From assembly GCA_024220525.1 (NCBI GenBank), contig JAMYWO010000038.1, forward strand, positions 1-64,000: DNA of 64,000 nucleotides, in the 5' to 3' direction. Source of the DNA: Cochliopodium minus (Eukaryota; Discosea; Himatismenida; Cochliopodiidae). The position numbers and the translations under genes were made by a program. Shown here piece by piece: positions 48,301 through 61,613 of this stretch (position 1 is its first letter; each line of letters begins with the position of its first letter). The notes under the pieces were generated by a model. It ran no database searches. It was not told the origin of the DNA and was given only the letters and a program-made list of their open reading frames with translations.

Positions 48301-49052
48301 ATTTACAATAACCCTTTTAACAGTTCAGAAAATATCCAACTTTTGAGCAGCACAGTCACTGGTAGCTTTGCTTTATCATCCATTTTTCTGAGAAGGCAAA
48401 GCATCCAAGGACGCAACTCCAATGTCGTCCAACTCACCATCGAAAATCAAGACTCCAAGCCTGTTCAAAGCATTTCTATGAATCCCCAAGATGGTCCTGA
48501 AGTTACTTCTTTCAACAAAATAGATGAACTTTCTTCAGGGTAAATAAAAAGTTTTTTTTAGATTTTTTTGAATTTAATCCTTTTCTTTTGAATAGTTCTA
48601 TTGTTCAAGTTATCATCAATGTTACTTATAAAGATTGGACCACTCCTGCCAAATTCAAAATCGTCACTCAATCCGGCCTCTACTCCGTCCAAATCCCGCC
48701 CCCCATCGGAGAACTCGTTGTCGGCTCTCTATGCAACCCTGAAGTGTTCAGGGAACTCCAAAAAACATATGGTGGCATGAACCAAACTGTTTTTAAGTTT
48801 TCCACTTCTACCGAAAGGCTCCCTGACTTAAAAGAACGAGTCTTAAAGTTTGTCAACATCAACTCTTTGGTCACTGAAGAAAATCTTTTGACCTTTTTTG
48901 GTACCACTTTGGTTGGTGAGAAGCCTGTCATGGTTTCTGTTACTTTGGATCCTAACTCTGGTGAGGCTGTTTGCCAGATCAATTGTCCTGACACTATCTT
49001 CTCTTCTATCCTTACCCCTGTATTAAAAAAGGCATTGATTGAAGATATCTAA
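45362..49052 (+). CDS. AP3B: AP-3 complex subunit beta
   Basis: About ten exons. Beta-adaptin trunk motifs: MKRIIAMVSKGRDVSFLFPD, VVKNVICKHLEVKKLVYHYL, YAESEPEASLLSINSFQKDL, RAAALKVLSSIRV, SPFVRKAACHAVTKI, MCVDLDPWSQVHTITMLTRY, ESIIWVIGEYNQVVPEFAPD. The VSKGRDVSFLFPDVVKNV motif and the acidic hinge (long Glu/Asp/Gly run near 47820-47920) are typical of AP-3 beta rather than AP-1/2 beta. The C-terminal ear-like part includes RRQSIQGRNSNVVQLTIENQ and ends KKALIEDI. The hinge is rich in Ser and Asn. With delta, mu3 and sigma3 it forms the AP-3 coat for endosome-to-lysosome sorting. Divergently linked to delta. Confidence 0.93.
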
Positions 49053-49312
49053 TTTATCTTTTGAATATTAAACAATATTTTGCAAAATCTTTGTTCTATC
49101 GAACTGATTTTGAGGCATTTCTATGCAATTATCTAGTTTGGAATTCTTTTTTGAGACTGATCATTAATTTTATAAATTTAATTGGATCCATAATTGGATC
49201 ATGATAATTTTGTTTAATTGAATGTGAAGAAGCTTCTTGTTTCTAAATATTATTGTCTCCTTAAAAAATCGATCACTATCTTGTGGTTAATGTTTAGAAG
49301 AACTAAATAAAA

Positions 49313-51518
49313 ATGCAAGAGAAAAAAAGAAAGAGAGATTATATTGATTTGGTTGATAATACACAAGAGGGAAAAAAGAGGGAGATAATACTTCCTGATA
49401 ACTATCCTCAGATCATCCAGAAGAGAGCTGAAGAGGATAGTTATTTGATAGAAAAGATCTATGGCTACTTCGATGGGATAGGAATCAGGGCTGATAAACT
49501 CCAAGCCAAAAAATTATGTCTGAAGAATAATGATAGTCTTTTGGTGAGAGCAATTCAAGAATTAAAGTTGTACAGCAAAGATTGCTTCCCCTTTTTATGC
49601 GATTATTACGATCTCAACAAGTCATTGTTAGAAGAATATTACAAGGAGAATTTCAGCAACGATAATGATCCCAATTTTAACACCAATATGTTGTTCATCA
49701 TTCAATTGAGCATTATGAATAAGAGAGAAAGGATTAATCATGATAAATATAAAGAACAAGATAGATTGAAAAATTTGGAATGCAACAATAATAACATCAC
49801 AAGTGGTAAATAAAGAATGATACTCTTATTAAATTTAATCTAAGAGATCCTATATGAAATTAATCATCAAGAAAATTTTTCATTTTAACCAAATTATCGT
49901 CAAATATACTTTAAATTAACAAATATAATTGTTTTAAAAATTCATTAAAATAAGAATCAAAAATTCTAAATATGTTTTACTTTACATTGACATTAAAAAA
50001 ATTTGCATATGAACCAAAAAGAAATTTAATTTAAAAAAAATTAAAGACAAGAAGAAGACTAAAGAAGAAAAAGTGATGGAAATAGGATATTGTCTAATGA
50101 TGATGGGGATCTGCTACTCAAACAATTACGGGGTGAAAAATCAAGACAAAAAGACTGCCGCCAAACTATACGAGATCGCTTCCAACTTGGGTAATGGATA
50201 CGCCATGTTCAAACTGGGCAGCTTGTATGAAATTGGTAGCGGTGTTCTTCATAGCACTGAGAATGCTCATCGCTACTTCAAGTTTTCTTCGGAGAAGGAT
50301 TGTAGTTTGGGTGTTTACAAGATGGCACTGTATTATGATACCAGAGACAAGGATCAGGGTATTTTCTTTTTCTTTTTTTTTTTTTAATAAAAATGTTAAT
50401 TTTTTGAAATAAAAAAAAAAAAATAATACCAAAAAAATATTTTTCAACCACCAAAAAAGTATTTTCAATTTTGAGAACGAATTTTCAAATATTATTACGT
50501 AAAAATGATCGATAATAATCAATCATGTAAAAATTATTCACTTGAATCTCTTTGATCAATGTAGTTTAGATAAAAATTCATGCATTTTTTGAAGGATTTT
50601 TTTTTTTTTTTGCTTTCTTTTTTTTTGATTCAAAACATGAGAAATTAGTTTGAATGATCATTCATTTTTTTTTCTTTTTATTAATTTCAACACTTTTATT
50701 CAAATTTATTCACATAATTATCATCTTTTTTTCAATATTTGTTTCATTTCATACATATCTAAATAATTTAGCAATTGACTATTACCACAAAGCTGCTCTG
50801 TTAGGTAATGTAGATGCCATACTTAGGTATTTGAAATTCTCACAAAAAGAACTGTTGGGTTATGGAAAGAAAGTTAACAACTCTTCTTCAGAAACTTATT
50901 TTTATTTTTACTTGCAAATATATGATTACTACATTGCATCTGGTCTAATAAACACTGCGCACAAGTAAATTATTAAAAATATTTCTAAAAACAAATAAAT
51001 AATTTTTATGAATTTTTAATCTTTTTTAATAAAGATACAAAATGGAACTCAATAAAATCGTTAAAGTGGGAAATGTCCAGTGGAAAAAAGAGTATCACAG
51101 ATTCTGGAACGCTTCAATTAAACTTACCAATAGAATCATAACCTTGTTTCTCATCTCCAAGTTTAGAAATCAATCTCAACACAAATATTGCTCTTATTTT
51201 GTAAAGGGGATTGTGTTTAATGTTGTCAAACACCTTTGTTTTTATGATAGAACAGAACCCAAGAAAATTCCAACAAAAAAAACGCCCATAAAGAAAATTC
51301 CAACAAAAACACCCATTTTTATAAAAGATTTTTTATTTAATAAATCTCCCAAAAAAACTCTGCCTAACACTGAAACCAAAAATGGTTATCCTCTTGCCAT
51401 TACTTCCACTAAAACTGTTTGTTCATATGGAAAAGATTGCTTTCTTTCTGACCTTGCCCATTATGAAGAGTTTGCTCATCCTTGGCTTGTCGAAGAAAAC
51501 AAATTCAGCCAGATATAG
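49313..51518 (+). CDS. Sel1-repeat protein with C-terminal PBZ zinc finger
   Basis: Four exons (49313-about 49803, about 50047-50359, about 50773-50966, about 51035-51518). The middle carries Sel1-like repeats, TPR-like helical pairs: MMGICYSNNYGVKNQDKKTA, LYEIASNLGNGYAMFKLGSL, YEIGSGVLHSTENAHRYFKF, DYYHKAALLGNVDAILRYL. Just before the end is a PBZ finger, KTVCSYGKDCFLSDLAHYEE then FAHP: the C-x-YG-xD-C pair and two His at the family's spacing. PBZ fingers bind poly(ADP-ribose) and occur in APLF and CHFR. A Lys/Pro/Thr-rich linker (KKIPTKTP repeats) precedes it. Probable role: an adaptor recruited to PARylated chromatin or proteins. The combination is unfamiliar to me. Confidence 0.75.
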
Positions 51519-51665
51519 TCAAAATCAAACTGATAAACAAATAATATATGAATTAAATTTTATTAATATCAAACAGACTTTCTTTTTTATAAAATCAAAA
51601 AAAAAATCAAAATAAATTTATATAATATCCAAAAACGCGATTTGTATTGAAATTTTGTTTTTATC

Positions 51666-54600
51666 TCAGTTCTGTTCCTCATTGTTGGTGTGAGTAGTTT
51701 CATGAACCTCCTCCCTATTATCAACAAGAGGATTCTTACAAGCACAAACTTCATCCCATTTCTTTTTGTCCTCGCGGTAAGTCTTATGGATCTCTTCAAA
51801 TTTCAAGATGATCTCTTTGGCAGTAGGACGCAACTTTGGATCAGTGGACCAACTCTTCTTGATCAAATCTGAAATGACTTCGGGGCAGTTAGGATGGACC
51901 GTGGGGCGGAGCGCTTCTTTGGCCACCTTAATAAGGATCTGAAAGCCATAGGAGAGACCGTATTCCTTGAAGGGTGCCATGTAAACACCTGTGCAGCATT
52001 TTTGAACAAGTTCCCAGAAAACTTTTTTTTTTTTCAAAACAAAAAATGAAAAAAAAAAAAAAAAAATCAAAAAAATTTAAAATGAAAATTAAAAAGAAAA
52101 ATTTAATGATAAAAAAAAAATATTTTTTTACCAATGGCCAAAGAATAAATGTCACTTTTGGCGATATATGGTTGTTCTTTGTTGTAACTCTCAGGGGGAG
52201 TGTATTGGTAAGTACCTCTCATCTTTTTCAAAGTCTCTGCGTTGTCCTCGTTCTTTCTGCTGAGCCCCAAATCTGCAATTTTACAGTTCCAATACTCATC
52301 CACCAAAAAATTCAATGATTTTATATCACGATGCAAAATCTGTCGAATAAAAAAATTAATAAATTTAAAAATTAAAATATCAAAAAAGTAAAAATGAAAA
52401 TAAACAAAATAACAATAATGAAATGAATAAAAAATAAAAATAAAAATATAAAAAATAAAATAAAAAATTAATAAAATTACTTGAGGAGTCCAGCTGTGCA
52501 AAAAATTAGCAGCCTCAGCGATTTGGATGGAGGCGCGGAAAAACTTGCTCCAAGAAAGTTTGAAGGAATTATTGTTGATGGCGTCGTAAAGGGAGCCGTT
52601 AGGACAAAATTGGAACACCATTCTTATTTTGTAGTCTTCTGTAATCGACGCCCCGTAGAATAACACTATGTGTGGTGATTTCAACTCACTATTTTTTCCA
52701 AAAAAAAAAAAATTTTGAATTATAAAAAATAAATAAAACAATAAAAAAAAAATAAATTCAAAAAAATTACAAATTATTAACAATAAAAAATAAAAAGATT
52801 GAAATAAACATAAAAAATCAAAAAAAATAAAAATAATAATAATAAAAGGAACAAATAATAAAAAATATAAAATACAAATATAAAATATGAAAAAGAAACA
52901 AAAAAATAAAATAAAAAATTTAATTAAAAATAAATAATAAATAAGAAACAAAATGAAAAAAAAAAAGAAATTAAAAATAAGCAAAGAAGAAATTAAAATA
53001 ACAAAAAAAAAATTTAAAAAATACTTTAATAGAAAAATAAAATAACAAAACAGAAATAAAAATAAAAATAAAAATGAAAAAAATGAGAGGAGCATACCAC
53101 AAAAGATTGAACTCTGTTTGAAAGTCCTTCATCTGCACAGGGTCAACAGCTTGCTTCAATTCCTTAATAGCGACGTCCTGACCTCTGTATTTTCCAAAGT
53201 AAACCATAGCGTTGGTGCCCTCCGCCAAAGACTTGGTGATTTTGATTTCGGAAGAAGGGATGTCGAACCTCTTGTTGTCATAGTTGGCCATCGCGTTCTC
53301 TTTGAACACCACTGCTGCGCTTTGTTTGAGGAAGGCGATGTTTTCGTTGGGGAGTTTCGTCTTTGTGCTGTTTTGCTTGAAAATCTTTGGAGATGATTGA
53401 ATAAGTTGAATTAAAACAAAAAGAAAAAGAAAATAAAACATAAAAAATTAAAAATTGAAAATTTTAAAAATATAAAAATAAAAAAAAAAAAAAATTTTTT
53501 TTGGGAATCCAATTCCAAAATATTTAGATGTCAACAAAAAAAAAAAAAAAAATCCCAAAATATATAAACAAATAAATGAATTGAAGAAGGAAGAAATGTT
53601 TAAGTTTAAAAAAAAGGAAAGAAATGATAAAAAAATAAAAAAAAATTTACTTTTGAAACATTATAGCACAACATGACCCTCAATTCACCCCTGTTGATTT
53701 CCTCGTCTTTGTTGTCCCTGTCTTTTTTCTTTTTGACTTTTTGATCGCAAAGCTTGACCCAAAGATCTACTTTGGTGTCGGGATGCGACGTACACACGCT
53801 TGCAGGTATGTAGCATTGCCCCAGAAAGTCTTTTCCTATTGGGTCTTTGTCCCATACTATTATGTGTATCATATCCATTTTTGTGTCTTCAACTCCACTA
53901 TTTTTTTTTCATTTGAAAAAAAAAAATGTTTGGCTGTAAATTTATGAATGAAAAAAAAAAAATATTATATAAATCTTTCTATTATTCTTATTCACTTGAT
54001 TTATTAATATTTGATATCCTATATTTACTATTATACTCAATAAATTATTGATCTTTTTTCCAAATATACAAATTTGCTTGTAAAAATGATCGATGATAGG
54101 ATTTACCAACTAATACAAATAATGATTTGAATCTCATAGTATCTTAAATTAAGATATTGATCCAATTATATGGAGATTGAATTCTCATAAAAAAATTTCA
54201 ATATGCATTTTATAAATGATAATTAAAGGATATTGAAATTATAATTAAGAATAAAAACAATTCAGTTTCTTCATATCCCCATAATTCTTCTATATTCATT
54301 ACCATAAGAATGAGGTATATTCAAAAATATATATTTAATTATATTCGGATTTGATAGAAGATATTTTTGAGTTTGTCAATCAATAAAAAGGATTATTTTA
54401 GAAAAAAAATATTTTTATATTTGAAGATTTACAAAGTAAATTTATTCCCAGATGGCCAAACAGGATTCAATGATTTTTTTATTACAGGTGTCACCCTTTT
54501 ATTTCCTTCATTGTAATATATATAACAGAAAGGATCGGATAGACCATTCAAATCAGCAGGAGGTAAACCCTTTGCTTCCAATACTGTTTTAAATGAAAAG

Positions 54601-54730
54601 TAAAAATAAAATTAAATACACAAAGATGGGTTTTATAAAGAGCATTACTCTTTATTGTGAGTGTGGTTTGATAATTTGGAAGATTCGTTTTGGATCTATT
54701 TTTCTTGTTGAGATCTTTTTTGCTACTCAT
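51666..54730 (-). CDS. C2-domain tyrosine-kinase-like (TKL) protein kinase
   Basis: About nine exons. The first (54730..) gives MSSKKDLNKKNRSKTNLPNY then LTIK. Across introns this builds a C2 domain: ILEAKGLPPADLNGLSDPFC, VIKKSLNPVWP, then MIHIIVWDKDPIGKDFLGQC, with the Asp residues that bind calcium (LSDPF, WDKD). The kinase domain follows: LAEGTNAMVYFGKYRGQDVA, IKEL (catalytic Lys), IVLFYGASITED, LHRDIKSLNFLVDE, IADLGLSR (DLG in place of DFG), MRGTYQYTPPESY, SDIYSLAI, ELVQKCCTGVY and RPTAKEIILKFEEIH. It is of the TKL/Raf-like group common in amoebae. Calcium-dependent membrane recruitment is the expected mode of control. The intron between the two C2 exons exceeds 500 bp. Confidence 0.85.
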
Positions 54731-55515
54731 TTTATCTCAATCAAATTTTTTTTTTATTATTTCGTGAATGAAGTTATTTGAATTGAAAATTCACATCACA
54801 TAAAAGTTCTTAAAAGAATTGGCAAAACAAAATAATAAGAAAAAAAATTGCTTAATTATTGAAATGCCAACAATTATCAATATTTCAATCCCGAATAGAA
54901 TTTGAACTTTTCATATCCTAAATGTACCTTCAAAACTCATTTGATAATCCTCAAAATCAGAAATTTTATTTTGATCAGCGAAAATTTGTTTTTTCTTGAT
55001 TGAAATTTATAAGTTTATTTAAGTTAATGAAAATGTTAACTCCTATTTCTTATTCAAATAAAAATTGTTCAAAGTGAGTTTTTTGTAAAAACTGCTTTCT
55101 TTTTATTTGAGAAAGGAGAATTAAATTTGAAGGAAAAAAATAAAAGAAAAGAAGCAACAATTCTAATTCTTTTGCTTTAAACTGAAATATTTGATTAATT
55201 AGAAAGTAAAATTAGATTCTGGATTTCATTTTATTTGTTTTCTTATTTTTCTTGATTTATTTTTAATTTATAATAATTATAAAATCAATATTAAAAAAAT
55301 TGCTATCAACTTGACATATATCATCCTCATTTTTTTAGATCAGGTTTTTTTTTTCAAGTGTGCTATAACATCAATTTGCAATTAGATATCGTAACTATGA
55401 AGGTAACACTAGTTTATAAAAATAAAAACTTCTTTCAAAAAAAATAAAATAATTTGCCTGTTAACATAATCCTTTCAAAAATAAAAAAAATACTCACAAA
55501 ATTCCAAAAAAAAAA
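54731..55515. other. Intergenic region between C2-kinase and ARV1
   Basis: About 785 bp holding both divergent promoters. It is AT-rich with no convincing coding frame. T-rich and A-rich runs lie next to both starts. Nothing else is recognised. Confidence 0.5.
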
Positions 55516-56701
55516 ATGCAGTGTGTAGAATGTGGATCAAGTGTAGATGCAGTTTACTATCACAAAAAATATAAAAGTGGAAATGAATCAATACAAATGA
55601 CGAAATGTGTAATTTGAAAACCCACAAATTACAATTGTTTGAAAACATAATTAACTTTAATATAAAATAATTGATCTAATATATTTTGCTTCGAATTCCA
55701 ATGAACTTATGATCATATTATGAAATTATTTGGCCTTTATTAATTCTATTCACTTAAAATTTAGGATCATTGTAAGAAATTTGCAGATAAATACATAGAA
55801 TACGAATATACACTGATATTTGTCGATTTATTGTTGCTGAAACCTGCCATATTTCGCCATCTATTATACAATCGCTCATATTCAAAATTATTGCCTTTTA
55901 TAACCATTCCTGTAAGAATATTTTTTCCAAAATAATGATAAATTCGCTTTCTTTTTAAAAAATTTCAATCTAATTTCAGAACATATCAAATAAATCATTC
56001 AACATATTTTCAGTTTAATTTAATAATTTTAATTTCATTTCAGATAGCTTTGATAAAAGTTTTTTGCTTCTTCATATTATCAGAAGTGTTTATGAAATGT
56101 GTATATAAAAACACCCTCGAAAATAAATTAATCAGCGCCGAACTGGACTTCGCGGAGCTTTTTGTAATGACCTTCATGTCTATCATAGAGTTTGTCTTTT
56201 ACGTCACACCTCCATTGCTAATTTCCCATTATTCGGGTCTTAAAGTGTAAACTAATTTTTTTTTTGTGTAATTTAGAATAATGTTTATCAATTTTTTACG
56301 TTTTTATTTTATTTTATTTATCATACTAATCTTTTCTCTCTAGATCAAAAAAAATTGTTATGGGGTCGATTATATCGCTCATTCCCAAGCTTCTTCTCCT
56401 TCTAACTATGGTTTGGAGATATAACATCATCGAATTTAATCTTTTTTTGAATTTTTTGCGATTCACTGCCAATTTTGTGGCTCTCACTGTAATTTTAAAT
56501 TCTTATCCATTGAGCTTCATAATTTTAACTTCTTCTTATCTTTCTAAACTTGTTTTTCAGTTTTTTTTTTCTTTGTTTTATCCTTACAAGTTGATCTCAT
56601 TTTCTAGTCTTTTCTCTTTTTTGTTCGCTCCTGATTCTTACCACCTCAAAACCACTGTATTTTCTTCTATTTATCAGTTTTCTAGCATTCTTTTCTATTG
56701 A
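55516..56701 (+). CDS. ARV1: ARV1 homologue, ER sterol/lipid homeostasis protein
   Basis: Four exons. The N-terminal ARV1 homology domain is a zinc ribbon: MQCVECGSSVDAVYYHKKYK, then TKC joined across an intron to DHCKKFADKYIEYEYTLIFV, followed by DLLLLKPAIFRHLLYNR. All of this is characteristic of ARV1 (CxxC, CxxC, DKYIEYE, RHLLYN). Later exons give hydrophobic segments (LIKVFCFFILSEVF; MTFMSIIEFVFYVTPPLLIS; LLLLLTMVWRYN; FLRFTANFVALTVILNSYPL), as in the multi-span ER protein. ARV1 supports sterol trafficking and GPI-anchor synthesis. Convergent with ISY1, 188 bp apart. Confidence 0.92.
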
Positions 56702-56889
56702 TTGTTTGTTAGTAATTTACACACAAAAAAAAAAAAAATATTTTTTTTATTTATAACAAATTGTAATTTACTTTTAGGAAAAAAAAAAAAATATTTATTA
56801 AAAAATTTTTTACAAAATCCTTTTTTTTTTAAAGTTTTTTTTTATTTTTTTCAAAAACATTAAAAAATTTTAACACTTAGATAATTTTT

Positions 56890-58142
56890 TTAATTTTTAT
56901 CAATTCCTAGAACATTTTTGACATTTGTTTCTCCCTTCTTCATCTCCTTTTGAAAGCTTTCGGTAGCATAAATACCCAACAACTCCTGTTTTCTTTTACG
57001 GATGATGATGTTCTCGATTTCTTGTTTGGTGGGGATCCACACGTGAGAAAGGAAAACTTCTTTCTCGTTTTCTTCTTCGACAATATCTTCCTCTTCTTCT
57101 CCGCTTTGAGTTTCTTTTCTTTTTTTCATTCTGCTTTCGTAATCTTCCAAACATGATTTTTGCAAAATCTTGTATTGAAGAAAAAATGAGTTAAAAAATT
57201 GTAATAATTTTTTGAAAATATTTGAAATTTCTGAACCTTTTCTTGTTCAACTTCTAATTTCAACAATACTCCATCCTCATCGTCCTTAAAACCATAGTAA
57301 TCAGAATTAATGCCCTTGTATATTTCAGTACGAGTTTTGAGCGAGGTGGAAGGTGTGTGAGTCTCAAACAACTCCTTCACTCCTGGAAGTTTTTTCGCTG
57401 CACCAAAGTAGCGGTAGGTGCTGCTGCCATTGACGATTGCCCCATCTGTGAAATCGGTGATACTCTTTTGGGAAAAAAAAATTAAATTCAAGAATGATTT
57501 ATTAAAAAAATATAAAAAATAAATTCTTAAACAATTTTGTTCTAAAAAAAAAAATAAACCAAGTAGTTCGGGCCACCTAGTTCTATTATTCGATGTTCCC
57601 AAGCTCTTTTTGACTTCATTTTTTTGTTGATGAGATCGTTTAGATCTCTTAGTCTGTGTTCCCCAAGATGTTCTGTTCGAAAAAAAAAAGAAGAAATTTG
57701 ATGAGATGATTGAAGAGGATTTTATATTGATTCTTTTTTTATTTAATAATTTAACGAGATTTGAATCTTGAATGTTTATTTAATGATTAAATAAAGAGAT
57801 TTGAATATCAAAAGGAAAATTAATTAACAATTTTTCTTTTCCAAATTATATATAAATAAATCCTCTTTTATCCATATTGAGTTATCCATATTTATTATTA
57901 CCATTTTGAATATCTTGTACCAATTTTCCAATCTCCTTCAAAAATTCTTTTCTCATTTTTTCACATTCACCTATTGATTTACATTCAGATGCGAATCTAG
58001 CTTTTTGTTGGACACCAAATATTGATTCTCTCTTCCTCTTCATGTATCTATTCAACATTGATTGAGATTTTTCTTCATTACGAGCCTATATAAATGATAT
58101 GTGATGAATATAATGGAACAGTTTCATTTTTTTCTTTACCAT
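56890..58142 (-). CDS. ISY1: ISY1 splicing factor (Prp19/NTC complex)
   Basis: Five exons; the first is only the ATG (58142..58140), spliced to ARNEEKSQSMLNRYMKRKRE, the invariant ISY1 N-terminus. Then RFASECKSIGECEKMRKEFL, GEHRLRDLNDLINKKMKSKR, AWEHRIIELGGPNYL, TYRYFGAAKKLPGVKELFE, KTRTEIYKGINSDYYGFKDD, EDGVLLKLE, an acidic stretch, and HVWIPTKQEIENIIIRKRKQ then ELLGIY. ISY1 is a component of the Prp19-associated complex that stabilises the catalytic spliceosome and affects splicing fidelity. The order of conserved blocks and length agree with the family. Start codon followed at once by an intron is noteworthy. Confidence 0.94.
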
Positions 58143-58413
58143 TCTTCAATTAACAATCTAATTTTTTTTAATATATTCAGAATTTTTGTTGAAATATGAG
58201 CTTCTTAATTTCCTTTTTATATAAGCTGAGTTGAGATCTTAATAAACTCAGGATCAAATCAATTTAAAATATTTTGAAAATATATAAAATTGCTGATACA
58301 ATATAAATTTTTCCTCCAACTAGATGTATCCAATGAAGATCACCTTAATATTTGATTTTCAGCTCCAAATAATTATATTAAATATAAAAAAAAGTAAGAA
58401 TATAAATTTATTC

Positions 58414-60137
<1,724 letters not shown>

Positions 60138-60207
60138 ATTGATTTTTTTTGAAATAAACAAAAATTTATTTTCAAATTTTTTATGAACAATAAAAATATA
60201 AACTAAA

Positions 60208-61408
60208 TTAATCAAGAAAATCTCTCATAAATGATTCAATGTCTTCATTGTCTGCTTCTGTGATTGAGTTTTCTTTTTTGTCTTCATTTTTCTTGTCCAA
60301 GTTAAGAACAGTTGGCAAACGCTTTTCATGTTCATTCAAAATTTCTTTCTGAGAGTAAGCTCTTTTGAGCCATTCCTTGCAAAACAAGTGGGGGCGCCAA
60401 AACTCCCACATAGAAATGGAAGCATCCCTGTCAAACAAAGACAAAGAAAGACCAAATCTAGTTTGTGTACCCAAGTTGTAAGAGTTACTTTGAAAAAGAA
60501 AGCCGTGTGAGACAGAGCAATCACCCAAATTGTATTTATAGTTGAAGGGATCGTTTATTTCTATGCTCTTTTTTCTGTGGTATGCGTTGACATTTGAATG
60601 TGTCTGGTTAAGATACAGTGGCACAGAATCGTTAAGATCAAGACCCCTTTTGTGTAAATATTTTTTTTGATAAGGTTTTTTTTTTTTGAGAATGATTACC
60701 TGTTGATTGGACAAAAGATGGTGAGAAAATAATTGGTATCAAATGGTGATAACATCAATTTGGATTTAAAGGGATGTGGCTTGTTGAGAAAGGCATATTC
60801 TTCTGTCTCCTCAATTTCGATGATCTGTTTGTAGATGCGTATTCCTGTGTTCAAATTCAACAAATCTGCAGCCAATGAAGCAAATTTTTTGATCAATTTC
60901 TCTTCAAAGATTGGCTTTTCTATTTTTCCATTTTCATAATTTACCCATATTCTTGAAGAACCATCCAAATTGATATTGCTTTCATTTGAGCATTTTTTCA
61001 AAATCTCTTTGATCTCTTTATCGTTTAATTCACTTTCTTTCTTTTTAATGTATTTCTCACATTCTTTATTAATAAATTTAATAAGACATCCACTAATAGT
61101 TATTCAAAGATCTTTGAATATAAGATGATATAAGATTATATATGCTTGATATTCTTTGCAGGATTGTAAAAATATTTACCCTTTGAATTTCTCTTTAATA
61201 ATTTTTGGAGATGCGAATGATAATTAAGATCCAACACATCTGATAATTCCTTCACTTCTAGTTCATCAAGAAAAGAATTGATCAACAAATGACCATCGAT
61301 GAGAAAATCAAGTTTCTGTTTGATTGTCAATTGAGTATCTTCATTTCTGATAAAATGAGAGAAACAAAGGATAAATAAGAACAAAAAAATGGTCCTAATT
61401 AACAACAT
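60208..61408 (-). CDS. Secreted/ER protein, possibly 2OG-Fe(II) oxygenase of the PhyH type
   Basis: Three exons or more. It starts with a signal peptide (MLLIRTIFLFLFILCFSHFI). IDGHLLINSFLDELEVKELS resembles the opening strand-helix of phytanoyl-CoA dioxygenase-like proteins. Near the end, YNLGDCSVSHGFLFQSNSYN then TQTRFGLSLSLFD matches the distal His plus Arg strand of such oxygenases. I do not see a clear HxD motif between them. The join after exon 1 (near 61180) is unsure because the phase does not fit the best acceptor. Possible role: hydroxylation of a secreted protein or lipid. The family call is tentative. Confidence 0.5.
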
Positions 61409-61613
61409 TTTCTATTTTTTTTTTTTTTAATAATGAATAATTGTCAAATCAAAATAGAATCCAAAACAACTTCTCATGATCAAAATTTCAATGAAATAAA
61501 ACAATAAAAATTAAAATAATAATATTTAATAATATTTATTTTATAATTATTATATCAGAAAAACAAGATTTCCTTCAAATTTTTTTTATAAAAGAAGAAA
61601 AAAAAAAAGGGGG

